Origin: Thalassospira lucentensis MCCC 1A00383 = DSM 14000
Lineage (GTDB): Bacteria; Pseudomonadota; Alphaproteobacteria; Rhodospirillales; Thalassospiraceae
NCBI RefSeq assembly: GCF_000421265.1
Contig: NZ_ATWN01000005.1
Coordinates: 124,001-188,000 of the forward strand
Length of the DNA: 64,000 bases
Direction of reading: 5' to 3'
The notes under the pieces were generated by a model. The model ran no database searches. It saw only the letters and a program-made list of their open reading frames with translations, and was not told the origin of the DNA. Positions 20,306 through 30,208 of the stretch are shown here, in pieces; position 1 is the stretch's first letter; each line of letters begins with the position of its first letter. The position numbers and the translations under genes are program-made.

Positions 20306-20349
20306 ATCTATGTATTCTTTTTGTTCTTGTTACAGGTTCGGAAAATATC

Positions 20350-21057
20350 ATGCTGACGCGCAAGCAATATGAATTGCTGGTCTATATCGACAATTACCTT
20401 CGCGATCGCGGTATCTCGCCCTCTTTCGATGAAATGAAGGAGGCACTGGACCTTAAATCCAAATCGGGCATTCATCGCCTGATTACCGGGCTTGAGGAAC
20501 GCGGTTTTATCCGCCGCCTTGCCCATCGCGCGCGTGCGCTTGAGGTCTTGCGCCTGCCGGAAAACAGCGATGATGATGCGCCCGAGACCCCGAACAATGT
20601 GACATCGCTTGCCAGTGCGCGCAAAACCCCGCATCGGCCGACAACGGTTCCGACGGCCTTTTCTGACAACAGTGACGCCATTTCGCTGCCGCTGTATGGC
20701 CGGATTGCTGCGGGTACCCCGATTGAGGCGCTACGCGATCAAAGCACAATGGTTCAGGTTCCCGCCGCCCTTCTGGGGGCTGGTGATCACTATGCGCTTG
20801 AGGTATCAGGCGATTCCATGATTGAGGCCGGGATTCTTGATGGCGATACCGTGCTGATCCAGCGGTGCGAGCAGGCCCATGACGGCACCATCGTCGTTGC
20901 CTTGGTCGATGACAGTGAAGCGACCCTGAAGCGCCTTAAACGCGGCCGCGGTGAAGTCATGCTTGAACCAGCCAACGCGCGTTATGAGACCCGATCATTG
21001 TCACCGGACCGGGTTCGCATTCAGGGACGCCTGGTGGGGCTTTTGCGCCAGTACTAA
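20350..21057 (+). CDS. lexA: LexA repressor
   Basis: SOS-response repressor and self-cleaving S24 protease (235 aa). The winged helix (residues 1-65, [19 protein letters not shown] and [16 protein letters not shown]) binds the SOS box. The autocleavage site is Ala121-Gly122 in RIAAGTPIE. The catalytic serine is about residue 156 in SGDSMIEAG and the lysine about 194 in EATLKRLKR. An acidic, proline-rich linker (70-105) is longer than in enterobacteria, as is usual in this class. The SOS box in its own promoter supports autoregulation. Confidence 0.97.
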   Translation: MLTRKQYELLVYIDNYLRDRGISPSFDEMKEALDLKSKSGIHRLITGLEERGFIRRLAHRARALEVLRLPENSDDDAPETPNNVTSLASARKTPHRPTTVPTAFSDNSDAISLPLYGRIAAGTPIEALRDQSTMVQVPAALLGAGDHYALEVSGDSMIEAGILDGDTVLIQRCEQAHDGTIVVALVDDSEATLKRLKRGRGEVMLEPANARYETRSLSPDRVRIQGRLVGLLRQY

Positions 21058-21101
21058 GGCAAGCCAGACTAAGCCCTGCCCCATACATACACCCATTTTT
21101 G

Positions 21102-21138
21102 TTTCGCCCGGCTTTGATGAAGGCCGGGCGAAATTCAT
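21102..21138 (+). terminator. Hairpin terminator between convergent lexA and comEC
   Basis: A 13-bp stem TTTCGCCCGGCTT/AGGCCGGGCGAAA (one G-T pair) with a 6-nt loop is followed by TTCATTT. It lies between the stops of lexA and the converging comEC and could serve both strands. Confidence 0.65.
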
Positions 21139-21209
21139 TTGTATGATGATTACTTTTTTGGTGGTTTCGTGCTGTTTGTTACTGGCTGTTTTGCCGGTTC
21201 CGGTGCAGA

Positions 21210-23390
21210 TCAGCGCGCAATCCTGCCGCCAATCACAATCCAAGGCCAGCCGCCGGTTTCGGTTCGAACCGATCTCACCGGGTTTTCATGATTGTCGGGA
21301 TCGATGGTGACACCGCCCTGCCACCACAACACATCATCATCGACCAGAATGTCAGCCCCTGCTGCGCGGCATTGGGTTTGGGGCAGATCACTTTTGAGAT
21401 CGACCACGATATCGGCATTGCGACAGGCATAGAACGGGTTGGCGAATGTGTTGGCGATCACGATGGTCTTTTGCCCATCACCGCCCATTACGTCACCCCC
21501 CATTACATCACTGCCCATCACAACACGGCACGGATCATTGGCACATGTTTGCAGATGCCGGTCTTCATTTTCAGGACGCAGCCCAAACCGCGCCATCCAT
21601 AGGGATTTTTGAAATGAAGACAGTTTTTGCGGGATGTGGAGAACCTGTTGGTCGCGATCAAACACCGCCCAGCTTTCCCTGTCCCCGGAAATCAGAATAT
21701 CGGGGGAATGATGGCGCGATTGAATGATTATCCCCGCGATCAGTATCGGGATCACAGGTAACACCAACCAGCGACCCCGCCAGATCACGCACCATGTTAG
21801 CGCTAACATCGCGCAAGATACCGCCACAGCATCAAGGCCCGCAACGTACCATAATCCCCATTCGACACTGCCCAACCCGGATGCAGTATCAAGCAAGACG
21901 GTCAAACCAGGCTGCATCAACCACAGTACGGGGTACTCCAAGCCAAAGGGCATTAGGGCAAGGGCGGCGACAATCAATGGCATGATCCAAAACGCCATTA
22001 CCGGTATGGCAATCAGGTTTGCCACCACGCCCAAGGCCGATATCCTGCCGAAGTGATAGCCAATGATCGGGGCCGTCACAGCGGTAACAATGATGCCCGT
22101 AATGACAAGCCCCACCAGATAGACCATCGCGCGTTCAAACCATGGCCGGGCTCCCTGCCCGTCAAGCCAACGCCGTCCCGGTCCATCATAAAAGGCAACC
22201 AGCGCGCCGACAGCGGCAAAGGAAAGCTGAAAACTTGCGCCCAAAACCACATCAGGTCGCAAGAGCAAAACAATCACCGCAGCCACCCCGACCAGACGCA
22301 GCGAAATGGCGCGTCGATCCAGTAGCAAGGCAACCCAAACCACAAGCAGCATGACATATGCCCGCTGGGTCGGAACGGTTGCGCCGGATAATCCAAGATA
22401 GACCAGCCCGGCCACCATCGCACCAACTGCGGCCCATTTCTTAATCGGATAACGCAAGGCAATCGTTGGGGCTGCCGCCAAGCCCAAGCGGATCAGGAAA
22501 AATACCGTTCCACACAGAAGCCCCATATGCAGGCCTGATATTGCCAAAAGATGGGCAAGTCCGGATTTTCGCAAATCTTCGGCAATATCGGGCCGGACAT
22601 CACCACGTTCCCCAATGATCAGGGCCTTGGCAATTCCGGCTTCCGGAGGGCGCATACCATCGTCAATCCTGCGTGATACGTTTTGTCGCAAAACTTCGAA
22701 ATAACTTAATAATGAACTGATTTCATTAGACTTATCACCTTGGGATCGAGACACTTCGAATTGACGACCAAAGGCAAAACCGGTTGCGCCGATATCACTA
22801 AAGTAAAGGTTGCGGGCAAAATCGGGATCACCGGGCACGGACGGCGGGCGCAATGGAAACAGGCGGGCCTTGGCCGATATCTGATCGCCAATCGCAAGAT
22901 CGCTATCGCCCAGAAAACTGATCCGCACTTTCCAATCAAAGTTATCCTGATCCAAACCATCAATATGCGTCGGATCAATGGTTGCCCGCAATCGGCTTCC
23001 ACGCGGTTCAAGGCCAGAAACCACGCCGGTCACTGTGGTTGAATACAACGTCCGCGTCAGAAGGTTCGCCGGCCCGGCCTGGGTATGAAGGGCAGCGATC
23101 AAAAGTCCGGCGACAAGACACGCCAAAGATTGCAGGACAAACGCCACCATGGCCCGGCGGCGGGACCGCCAAAATCCGCACAACAAAAGAATCAAAGCCA
23201 AAGCGGCCTGATGCGGCCAGATACGCGCAGGAAGGCAAAAATACAGCGCGCATCCCAACCCAAAGAAGAGAACAGATGACAGGAACCATTTATTTCTTTG
23301 ATGTGCGACAGCGGATGCAATCTGTGAAGTTATCCCCACAAGATATTGTTTTTTCAACATTCCACTGAAGTGTCTTCGACGAATGTCCAA
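21210..23390 (-). CDS. comEC: ComEC/Rec2-family DNA-uptake channel protein
   Basis: Polytopic inner-membrane protein (726 aa) of the ComEC/Rec2 family, the channel for single-stranded DNA in natural transformation. It has two N-terminal hydrophobic segments (about 35-85), an OB-like DUF4131 region (about 110-220) and the Competence domain. The latter contains the signature SGLAHLLAISGLHMGLL followed by many membrane helices (about 290-560). The C-terminal 150 residues have no HxHxDH metal site, so the usual metallo-beta-lactamase-like nuclease domain is missing or degenerate. A short VMGGD repeat lies at about residue 640. The start at 23390 gives about 34 residues before the first helix; a later start is possible. 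Nothing else for DNA uptake is nearby. Confidence 0.87.
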   Translation of the reverse strand: MDIRRRHFSGMLKKQYLVGITSQIASAVAHQRNKWFLSSVLFFGLGCALYFCLPARIWPHQAALALILLLCGFWRSRRRAMVAFVLQSLACLVAGLLIAALHTQAGPANLLTRTLYSTTVTGVVSGLEPRGSRLRATIDPTHIDGLDQDNFDWKVRISFLGDSDLAIGDQISAKARLFPLRPPSVPGDPDFARNLYFSDIGATGFAFGRQFEVSRSQGDKSNEISSLLSYFEVLRQNVSRRIDDGMRPPEAGIAKALIIGERGDVRPDIAEDLRKSGLAHLLAISGLHMGLLCGTVFFLIRLGLAAAPTIALRYPIKKWAAVGAMVAGLVYLGLSGATVPTQRAYVMLLVVWVALLLDRRAISLRLVGVAAVIVLLLRPDVVLGASFQLSFAAVGALVAFYDGPGRRWLDGQGARPWFERAMVYLVGLVITGIIVTAVTAPIIGYHFGRISALGVVANLIAIPVMAFWIMPLIVAALALMPFGLEYPVLWLMQPGLTVLLDTASGLGSVEWGLWYVAGLDAVAVSCAMLALTWCVIWRGRWLVLPVIPILIAGIIIQSRHHSPDILISGDRESWAVFDRDQQVLHIPQKLSSFQKSLWMARFGLRPENEDRHLQTCANDPCRVVMGSDVMGGDVMGGDGQKTIVIANTFANPFYACRNADIVVDLKSDLPQTQCRAAGADILVDDDVLWWQGGVTIDPDNHENPVRSVRTETGGWPWIVIGGRIAR

Positions 23391-23516
23391 TAGCCTACCC
23401 GACGGTTAGTTTCTATCTAACATCGGCTGTGGTGCAACAGCGTGTCATTTGTGCTATAGCCTGCACGCCAAAAGTCCTTGCGACAAGCGACAACATCCAA
23501 ATAACGGATATATTGA

Positions 23517-24923
23517 ATGACGGTTGTTACCCGTTTTGCCCCGTCCCCGACCGGGTTCTTACACATCGGCGGCGCACGTACCGCCCTTTATAACTGGCTT
23601 TATGCCAAACATACTGGCGGCAAGTTCTTGCTGCGTATCGAAGACACTGACCGCGAACGTTCAACTCCTGAAGCTGTCGACGCTATTTTTGACGGGTTGA
23701 ACTGGCTGGGCCTGACCGCCGACGAAGAGCCGACTTTCCAGTTTGCCCGTCGCGACCGCCATGCCGAGGTTGCCCAATCCCTTCTGGATGCAGGCAAGGC
23801 ATATTATTGCTATTGCTCGCCCGAAGAACTGACCATCATGCGCGAAAAAGCACGCGCAGAAGGCCGTCCGATGAAGTACGACGGCACGTGGCGTGACCGC
23901 GGTGCGTCTGACGCCCCCGAGGGCATCAAACCTGTCGTGCGGCTTAAATCGCCACAAGAAGGCGATGCGGAGATCAATGATCAGGTGCAGGGCGAAGTCC
24001 GGGTCGGCAATGAGCAGCTTGATGATTACGTCATTCTGCGCGGTGACGGCACGCCGACCTATATGCTTTCGGTTGTTGTCGATGACCATGACATGGGTGT
24101 CACCAATGTCATTCGCGGCGATGATCATCTGACCAACGCATTCCGCCAGAAAGCTTTGTATGACGCACTGGGTTGGGATGTTCCAACATTTGCCCATATT
24201 CCGCTTATTCATGGCCCGGACGGTGCAAAACTTTCCAAACGTCATGGCGCGTTAGGTGTTGATTCCTATCGCGATGAAATGGGCTTCCTGCCTGAAGCGG
24301 TAAACAACTATCTGCTGCGCCTTGGCTGGGGTCACGGTGATGATGAAGTTATCTCCCAGGAGCAGGCAATTGAGTGGTTTGACATCACCGATGTCGGTAA
24401 GGGTGCGGCGCGATTTGACTTCGCGAAGCTGACAAACCTGAATGGCATCTACATGCGCCAGGCAGATGACAAGAGGCTAGTAGACGAGATTTCCCAACGG
24501 GTTGCGACCCTGATTGGAAGCGATGCAATTGATGCAGCGCAAAAAGAAATCTTGATCAATGGCATGTCAGGCCTTAAAGAAAGGGCTAAGACACTCATCG
24601 AGCTCGCCTGCTCTTCGGCCTTCTACGTTACGGATGGCGTTACGTCATTTAACGAGAAAGCTCAGTCCCTCATTGATAGTGCACCCGAAGGTCTGTTTGC
24701 AGAACTGGCCAACAGTCTCGAAGCGCTTGATAGCTGGACCGAAGAGAACGTTGACGCAAGTGTCCGCGAAACTGCCGAAAAACTAGATCTTAAACTCGGT
24801 AAAGTCGCGCAACCCTTGCGGGCGGTGCTCACAGGTTCCAATTCTTCACCAGGCATCTTCGACGTAATGATCGTGCTTGGCAAAGAGCAAACGCTGAAAC
24901 GCATCCGACATTTCGATGCATAA
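23517..24923 (+). CDS. gltX: Glutamate--tRNA ligase
   Basis: Class I aminoacyl-tRNA synthetase charging tRNA-Glu (468 aa). The HIGH-type motif is in [19 protein letters not shown] and the KMSKS-type motif is KLSKRHG, with RFAPSPTG at the start and [10 protein letters not shown] following. The catalytic core is clear to about residue 310. The anticodon-binding part is less conserved and its codon choice (AGG, CTA, TAG-rich neighbours) looks slightly different from the first half. Many alphaproteobacteria carry two GltX paralogues, one of which may charge tRNA-Gln for amidation. Which paralogue this is cannot be told here. It precedes gltA by 111 bp. Confidence 0.96.
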   Translation: MTVVTRFAPSPTGFLHIGGARTALYNWLYAKHTGGKFLLRIEDTDRERSTPEAVDAIFDGLNWLGLTADEEPTFQFARRDRHAEVAQSLLDAGKAYYCYCSPEELTIMREKARAEGRPMKYDGTWRDRGASDAPEGIKPVVRLKSPQEGDAEINDQVQGEVRVGNEQLDDYVILRGDGTPTYMLSVVVDDHDMGVTNVIRGDDHLTNAFRQKALYDALGWDVPTFAHIPLIHGPDGAKLSKRHGALGVDSYRDEMGFLPEAVNNYLLRLGWGHGDDEVISQEQAIEWFDITDVGKGAARFDFAKLTNLNGIYMRQADDKRLVDEISQRVATLIGSDAIDAAQKEILINGMSGLKERAKTLIELACSSAFYVTDGVTSFNEKAQSLIDSAPEGLFAELANSLEALDSWTEENVDASVRETAEKLDLKLGKVAQPLRAVLTGSNSSPGIFDVMIVLGKEQTLKRIRHFDA

Positions 24924-25034
24924 CAACAGCGAATAACGAAAAAGTTAATAGTCTGTTTGCGCTTGGTGCGCCGCAGCATTATGCTGCATTCAACTTGAAA
25001 CCGTGTTCGTTCAAACAGGGAAGGAAAAATAGTC

Positions 25035-26342
25035 ATGGCTGATAATTCCAAGACTTCCCACACCGTAACCTTGACCGACAACGCCACAGGCAAGTCGATC
25101 GAGATGCCGGTGCTTAAGGGTAGCGTAGGACCGGATGTTATCGACATTCGTAAACTCTATGCTGAAACTGGATTTTTCACATACGATCCTGGCTTTACGT
25201 CAACCGGCTCCTGCCAGTCCGAGCTAACCTATATTGATGGCGATGTGGGTATCCTGCGCCATCGTGGGTATGCGATTGACGATCTTGCAGAAGATTCAGA
25301 CTTCCTGGAAGTTTGCCATCTGCTGATTTATGGCGAGTTGCCAAACGCCACCGAAAAGAAACAGTTCGAAACCGACATCACCCTGCACACCATGGTGCAT
25401 GAACAGATGCGCAATTTCTATAACGGCTTCCGCCGCGATGCGCATCCGATGGCCATTATGGTTGGTGTTATTGGCGCGATGTCTGCTTTCTATCATGACA
25501 GCACCGACATCAATGACCCGCAGCAGCGTCTGATTTCGGCATATCGCCTGATTGCGAAAATGCCGACCATCGCAGCGATGGCGTATAAATATTCGATCGG
25601 TCAGCCGTTCCGTTATCCGAACAACAAACTCGGTTATGCGGAAAACTTCCTGCAGATGATGTTTGGCAACCCGTGCGAAGAGTATGTTGTTAATCCTGTT
25701 CTGGCCAAAGCAATGGATCGTATCCTGATCCTCCATGCCGACCATGAGCAGAATGCATCGACCTCAACCGTACGTCTTGCCGGTTCTTCGGGTGCAAATC
25801 CGTTTGCATGTATTGCTGCTGGTATCGCGTCCCTTTGGGGGCCGGCACATGGTGGTGCGAACGAAGCCGTTCTTAAAATGCTCAACGAAATCGGCGATGT
25901 GAAAAACATCCCGGAATATGTTGCAAAAGCAAAAGACAAGAACGATCCGTTCCGCCTGATGGGCTTTGGTCACCGCGTTTACAAAAACTACGATCCGCGC
26001 GCCAAAGTCATGCAGGAAACCTGCCACGAAGTTCTCAAAGAACTCAACGTCAGCGATCCGTTGCTTGACGTTGCACAGGAACTTGAACGTATTGCACGTG
26101 AAGACGAGTACTTCATCGAGAAGAAACTCTATCCGAACGTCGATTTCTACTCGGGCATCATCTTCAAGGCGATGGGCATTCCGGTCAGCATGTTTACCGT
26201 GCTGTTCGCGGTTGCACGTACCGTCGGCTGGATCGCCCAGTGGAAAGAAATGATCGAAGATCCTTCGCAGAAAATCGGTCGTCCGCGTCAGCTGTTTACC
26301 GGCGTCGCAGAACGTCCGTTTATTCCGGTCGACAAGCGTTAA
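25035..26342 (+). CDS. gltA: Citrate synthase (type II)
   Basis: Condenses oxaloacetate and acetyl-CoA at the entry of the TCA cycle. The 435-aa protein has the type II N-terminal extension (residues 1-45), [18 protein letters not shown], the histidine-containing [33 protein letters not shown] and [15 protein letters not shown], with the catalytic aspartate in NVDFYSG. The ATG follows a good GGGAAGGA site. A palindromic GCAGCAT-T-ATGCTGC lies at 24973-24987 in its leader region. A bidirectional terminator follows. Proximity to gltX is common in the class. Confidence 0.97.
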   Translation: MADNSKTSHTVTLTDNATGKSIEMPVLKGSVGPDVIDIRKLYAETGFFTYDPGFTSTGSCQSELTYIDGDVGILRHRGYAIDDLAEDSDFLEVCHLLIYGELPNATEKKQFETDITLHTMVHEQMRNFYNGFRRDAHPMAIMVGVIGAMSAFYHDSTDINDPQQRLISAYRLIAKMPTIAAMAYKYSIGQPFRYPNNKLGYAENFLQMMFGNPCEEYVVNPVLAKAMDRILILHADHEQNASTSTVRLAGSSGANPFACIAAGIASLWGPAHGGANEAVLKMLNEIGDVKNIPEYVAKAKDKNDPFRLMGFGHRVYKNYDPRAKVMQETCHEVLKELNVSDPLLDVAQELERIAREDEYFIEKKLYPNVDFYSGIIFKAMGIPVSMFTVLFAVARTVGWIAQWKEMIEDPSQKIGRPRQLFTGVAERPFIPVDKR

Positions 26343-26376
26343 TTCGCGGCGATCCTGTAAGCGATCTGAACAAAAA

Positions 26377-26408
26377 GAAAGGCCCGGAGTTTTCCGGGCC
26401 TTTCTTGC
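26377..26408. terminator. Bidirectional terminator between gltA and gloA
   Basis: GAAAGGCCCGGA pairs with TCCGGGCCTTTC around a 4-nt loop. On the minus strand it is followed by TTTTTG, and on the plus strand by TT. It sits between two convergent genes. Confidence 0.85.
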
Positions 26409-26433
26409 ATCTAAAGTATGAAACTACGGTGTT

Positions 26434-26874
26434 TTACCAGCTTCCGGTGTTTTCCATGCTGGCCCATGGTTCAGCTGATTTGAGGTTTTCACCCTTTTGC
26501 AGGAACTCGATGGAAATGCCATCAGGGGAACGTACAAATGCCATCCGGCCATCGCGGGGCGGACGATTAATGGTCACACCGGCATCCATCAGTTTCTGAC
26601 AGAGCGCATAGACGTCATCAACTTCATAGGCCAGATGGCCAAAGTTGCGACCGCCTGAATAGCTTTCCGGATCCCAGTTGTAGGTCAGTTCAAGTTCCGG
26701 TGCCTTGGTTGCCTTGGCACTGTCAACGTCAGCGGGCGGCGCGAGATAAATCAGGGTAAAACGCCCCTGCTCGCTTTCGATGCGGCGGGTTTCGCTCATG
26801 CCGAGCAGGTCACAATAAAATTTCAGCGAATCATCGATATTTTCGACACGCACCATCGTGTGCAAATAACGCAT
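26434..26874 (-). CDS. gloA: Lactoylglutathione lyase (glyoxalase I)
   Basis: Detoxifies methylglyoxal by isomerising its glutathione hemithioacetal. The 146-aa VOC protein begins RYLHTMVRV, holding the first metal-ligand histidine. It shows YCDLLGMSETRR, ELELTYNWDPESYSGG, GHLAYEVDDVYA and GISIEFLQKGE, supplying the expected His/Glu/His/Glu metal set. Length and spacing are those of GloA rather than of generic VOC proteins. It is a single gene facing gltA, with the lpx cluster starting downstream. Confidence 0.95.
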   Translation of the reverse strand: MRYLHTMVRVENIDDSLKFYCDLLGMSETRRIESEQGRFTLIYLAPPADVDSAKATKAPELELTYNWDPESYSGGRNFGHLAYEVDDVYALCQKLMDAGVTINRPPRDGRMAFVRSPDGISIEFLQKGENLKSAEPWASMENTGSW

Positions 26875-26949
26875 AACAATGTCTCCGTCATGAAGTGATC
26901 AATGACGTGAAACTATGCGTTATCAGGCGATAACACCACCCTGCGTCGA

Positions 26950-28116
26950 CTATTTTTTGGCGATGATTTTCAAAACCTGCTCGGCGGCCTTTTCACTTGG
27001 CGCACGCCCGCCAAACCCCAGCAGGTGACAGGCTTCGTCAAAGCCGTCCTTCTGCTCCTGACGGATCGGACTGTCCCCGAGCAAGCCATCAAGTATTGGT
27101 GTAATATTGCCCGGCTGACACTTATCTTGCAGGAATTCCGGGATCAGCTTACGCCTCAGCACCAAATTGACGATGGTTACCGTATCAATCTTGATCAGGC
27201 GTTTGGCAATCCAGCCGGTTATTGCGTTCACCTGATAGGCAATCACATGGGGCACACCGGAAATGGCAAGCTCCAGCGATACCGTGCCCGATGCGGCCAA
27301 GGCGCAGTACGCGGCGGCAAACGCATCGTGACGTTCCTGATCGGTTGAAACAACGATGGGTGACAGTGGCCAATCGTTCATTTCTGCAGTGACCACATCA
27401 GCGACCTTGGCTACGGTTGGCACAACGATGCGTGTATCAGGATATTTGGCCGCAATGTCCGTGATCACGGTTTTAAACACAGGTAACAGACGTTTGACTT
27501 CTGAATTGCGGCTGCCGGGTAAAACAGCGAGCAGCTTTGTCTTGTCGCTCAGACCATGCTTGGCCCGAAAACGATCTGCATCCCCATCGTGACGCTCTTC
27601 GACGGCTGAGTGGCCAATAAAGGTGGTTGGCAGGCCTTCTTTTTCGAAATAGGGCGGTTCAAACGGCAGAAGAGCCAAAAGGTGATCAAGGAAACCGGCA
27701 ATTTTGCGCGCGCGCCCTTCGCGCCATGCCCAGACAGAGGGTGCTACATAATGGACAAGCGGTATGCCCTTGCCCTTTAACTTCTTACCAACACGAAAAC
27801 TGAAATCGGGGGCATCAATTGTCACCACGACATCGGGTTGTTCGGTTTGGGCAAATTTAGCGGTCTGTGAAATACGTTTGAGAAGATGCGGGATGTGCGG
27901 CACGACTTCCGTCAGGCCCATGACCGACATTTCATTCATCGGAAACAGGCTGCTTAAGCCTTCGCGTTCCATGCGCGGGCCACCAACGCCGATAAAGCGC
28001 GCATCGGGTGCCTGTGCCTTGATGGCAGCCATCAAACGCCCGCCCAACTGATCGCCAGATGCTTCACCGGCAACAAGCATAATCTTAGGGCCGTTAGAAA
28101 CGGACTGAGTGGTCAT
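26950..28116 (-). CDS. lpxB: Lipid A disaccharide synthase
   Basis: Joins UDP-diacylglucosamine and lipid X to the tetraacyl disaccharide of lipid A at the inner membrane. The 388-aa glycosyltransferase (GT19) shows MLVAGEASGDQLGGRL, FIGVGGPRMEREG, DAPDFSFRVGKKLK, HYVAPSVWAWREGRA, FEPPYFEKEGLPTTFIGH and LPGSRNSEVKRLLP. All are family blocks and length is normal. It overlaps lpxI by 4 bp, indicating translational coupling, and is the last gene of the rpsB-lpxB block. Confidence 0.97.
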   Translation of the reverse strand: MTTQSVSNGPKIMLVAGEASGDQLGGRLMAAIKAQAPDARFIGVGGPRMEREGLSSLFPMNEMSVMGLTEVVPHIPHLLKRISQTAKFAQTEQPDVVVTIDAPDFSFRVGKKLKGKGIPLVHYVAPSVWAWREGRARKIAGFLDHLLALLPFEPPYFEKEGLPTTFIGHSAVEERHDGDADRFRAKHGLSDKTKLLAVLPGSRNSEVKRLLPVFKTVITDIAAKYPDTRIVVPTVAKVADVVTAEMNDWPLSPIVVSTDQERHDAFAAAYCALAASGTVSLELAISGVPHVIAYQVNAITGWIAKRLIKIDTVTIVNLVLRRKLIPEFLQDKCQPGNITPILDGLLGDSPIRQEQKDGFDEACHLLGFGGRAPSEKAAEQVLKIIAKK

Positions 28117-28961
28117 TGATTATCTTCCGCGCGCAAACCAACGACAAACATCCCAAGGGCATCAGCACGGGCCAAAACCGCCTCACGGTCAATGATCATG
28201 GTCCCACCGGCAAGAAGTGCGATGCCACGCAGGCCTGCCTTATGAGATTCTTCAATGGTTCTTAGTCCAATGGCCGGCAGATCAAGGCGCTTGTCCTGTT
28301 GCGGCTTGGCCGATTTCACCAGAACACCACCGACGCCTTCGCGTTTATACAGCGCAGACCGGCGGAGCATTTCATCGGTGCCCTCAATCGCCTCAAGAGC
28401 CAGAACAAGTCCTTGTTGAACCACACAGCCCTGCCCGACATCGGCCTGACCAAGGATCCGGGCCACCGAAAGGCCGTGTTTGGCGTCGCTCATTGCCTGT
28501 TCATCTGGCTGAACTGTGCCAAGAACGCCTTCTTCGACTGCCAAATCGGTCAGGATTTCATGCGCCCCGATCAGCCGGAAACCTTCGCGTTCCAGTTCCT
28601 GACCAACAAGACGCAAGAGCCCATCGTCGCCCAGCGCCTTCAGACCGACTTTCATCAGAAGTTTGGTGGCGCGCCAATCAGGCCGCATGGCGGAAAAGCT
28701 TGGTCGTGCCACCTTGCCGGCCAACACAATATCAACGCAGTCCTCTGCGCGCATGGCTTCAAGGATTTTAGCCGCGGCACCAAGACGCAATGTGATTTGT
28801 GGGTAGCTTTCAAGCGTCGGGTCATTGGCATGACCATCAAGCATCACAACGAAAACAGCCCGCCCGGCAGCCTTGGCAGCAGCAGCCAAACGGGCCGGAA
28901 GCGCGCCGCCCCCCGCAATGATGCCCAATTTCGGCGGCGAATTATCCTGAGGAGCTGTCAT
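28113..28961 (-). CDS. lpxI: UDP-2,3-diacylglucosamine diphosphatase LpxI
   Basis: Hydrolyses UDP-2,3-diacylglucosamine to lipid X, replacing LpxH in alphaproteobacteria. The 282-aa protein (formerly DUF1009) has GIIAGGGALPARLAAAAKAAG at the start and VVQQGLVLALEAIEGTDEML. The catalytic-domain block KSAKPQQDKRLDLPAIGLRTI lies in the C-terminal half. It overlaps lpxA by 20 bp and lpxB by 4 bp, so the three are clearly one operon. Confidence 0.96.
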   Translation of the reverse strand: MTAPQDNSPPKLGIIAGGGALPARLAAAAKAAGRAVFVVMLDGHANDPTLESYPQITLRLGAAAKILEAMRAEDCVDIVLAGKVARPSFSAMRPDWRATKLLMKVGLKALGDDGLLRLVGQELEREGFRLIGAHEILTDLAVEEGVLGTVQPDEQAMSDAKHGLSVARILGQADVGQGCVVQQGLVLALEAIEGTDEMLRRSALYKREGVGGVLVKSAKPQQDKRLDLPAIGLRTIEESHKAGLRGIALLAGGTMIIDREAVLARADALGMFVVGLRAEDNQ

Positions 28962-29745
28962 ATTTTGGTGTGCATACGGAACGCATGCTTTCTGCTTTCA
29001 GGAAGTCGATGATTTCCATCACCGGACCGAGGCCTTCGAAATCCTTGGAGACTTCTTCGACACGTTCGGCAAGCGTACCTTCCTGTGCGAACAGCAGGCG
29101 ATAGGCTTTGCGCAGGGAATGGATCGTTTCACGATCAAATCCGCGCCGTTTCAGGCCAATGATGTTCAAACCGGAAAGATAGGCCCGGTTGCCAATCACC
29201 GATCCATACGGGATCACGTCGCTGTCAACACCGGTCATGCCGCCGATCATGGCGTGTTTGCCGATGCGGACAAACTGGTGAACGGCCGACAGCCCGCCAA
29301 CAATGGCGAAATCCTCGACCAGGACATGGCCTGCCAAGGTTCCGTTATTGACCAGAATGCAATGGTTCCCGACATGACAATCGTGACCAACATGGGCCCC
29401 AGTCATCAAAAGGCAGTCATCGCCAATTGTGGTTTCCATCCCGCCGCCTTCGGTGCCGGGATTAAGGGTGGCACCCTCGCGGATTTTGGTACGGTTGCCA
29501 ACAATCAGACGGCTTTGTTCGCCCTTGAACTTAAGGTCCTGCGGGGCATGACCGACAGACGCGAACGGATAGACTTCACATTCATCACCAAGGGTTGTCA
29601 CGCCCGCCATTGCCACATGGCTGTGCAGTTTTACCCGGTCCCCCAAGACAACCTTCGGGCCGACCACGCAATAGGGCCCGATTTCGACATCCTGACCAAT
29701 CTGCGCGCCATCTTCGACGACGGCGGTTGGATGCACTTTTGACAT
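28942..29745 (-). CDS. lpxA: UDP-N-acetylglucosamine acyltransferase
   Basis: First step of lipid A synthesis, 3-O-acylation of UDP-GlcNAc from hydroxyacyl-ACP. The 267-aa left-handed beta-helix protein starts VHPTAVVEDGAQIGQDV and runs through hexapeptide repeats. These include GHAPQDLKFKGE, TGAHVGHDCHVGNHCI (catalytic histidine region) and GGLSAVHQFVRIGKHAMIGG. A C-terminal helical domain begins at about residue 195 (GLKRRGFDRETI). The gene lies 2 bp after fabZ. Confidence 0.97.
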   Translation of the reverse strand: MSKVHPTAVVEDGAQIGQDVEIGPYCVVGPKVVLGDRVKLHSHVAMAGVTTLGDECEVYPFASVGHAPQDLKFKGEQSRLIVGNRTKIREGATLNPGTEGGGMETTIGDDCLLMTGAHVGHDCHVGNHCILVNNGTLAGHVLVEDFAIVGGLSAVHQFVRIGKHAMIGGMTGVDSDVIPYGSVIGNRAYLSGLNIIGLKRRGFDRETIHSLRKAYRLLFAQEGTLAERVEEVSKDFEGLGPVMEIIDFLKAESMRSVCTPKYDSSSG

Positions 29746-29747
29746 TA

Positions 29748-30197
29748 TCAGTTATCCCGGATCATCGCGGCGATTGTGGCCTCGGCAACGACTTGCCCAT
29801 CCACTTTGACTTGGCTTTCGAATTTCCAGACCGGACCACGGCTTTGTTTTTTGACCACGTGAATGTGCATGACGTCACCCGGCGTCACCGGTTTGCGGAA
29901 ACGCGCACTGTCGATGCTCATGAAATAGACGAGTTTGCCTTCGGCACCCTCACCAAGAGTCTGCACGACAAGAATGGCCGCCGTTTGCGCCATGCTTTCG
30001 ATAATCAGAACGCCCGGCATGATTGGTTGCTGCGGAAAATGACCGGTGAACTGCGGCTCGTTCATCGTGACGTTTTTGATGCCGGTCGCCGACTCACCCG
30101 GGGCAATATCGATTACTTTATCGATCAGCAAGAACGGGTAACGATGCGGAATCATTTCCATAATGCGCTGAATATCAACACTTAACAGTTCGGTCAT
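29748..30197 (-). CDS. fabZ: 3-hydroxyacyl-ACP dehydratase FabZ
   Basis: Dehydrates 3-hydroxyacyl-ACP in fatty acid elongation, and competes with LpxA and LpxD for hydroxyacyl-ACP. The 149-aa hot-dog-fold protein has the catalytic histidine in [12 protein letters not shown] and the glutamate in [15 protein letters not shown], with [11 protein letters not shown] further on. Its place between lpxD and lpxA is the conserved proteobacterial arrangement. Confidence 0.97.
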   Translation of the reverse strand: MTELLSVDIQRIMEMIPHRYPFLLIDKVIDIAPGESATGIKNVTMNEPQFTGHFPQQPIMPGVLIIESMAQTAAILVVQTLGEGAEGKLVYFMSIDSARFRKPVTPGDVMHIHVVKKQSRGPVWKFESQVKVDGQVVAEATIAAMIRDN

Positions 30198-30208
30198 GCG
30201 TATCGTCC

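Noticed and set aside
20323-20339. A second GTTC...GTTC pair before lexA as another SOS box
   Set aside because: The spacing is nine bases instead of seven.
21250-21280. GGTTCGAACC resembling a tRNA T-loop
   Set aside because: It lies inside the comEC coding sequence and no cloverleaf can be built around it.
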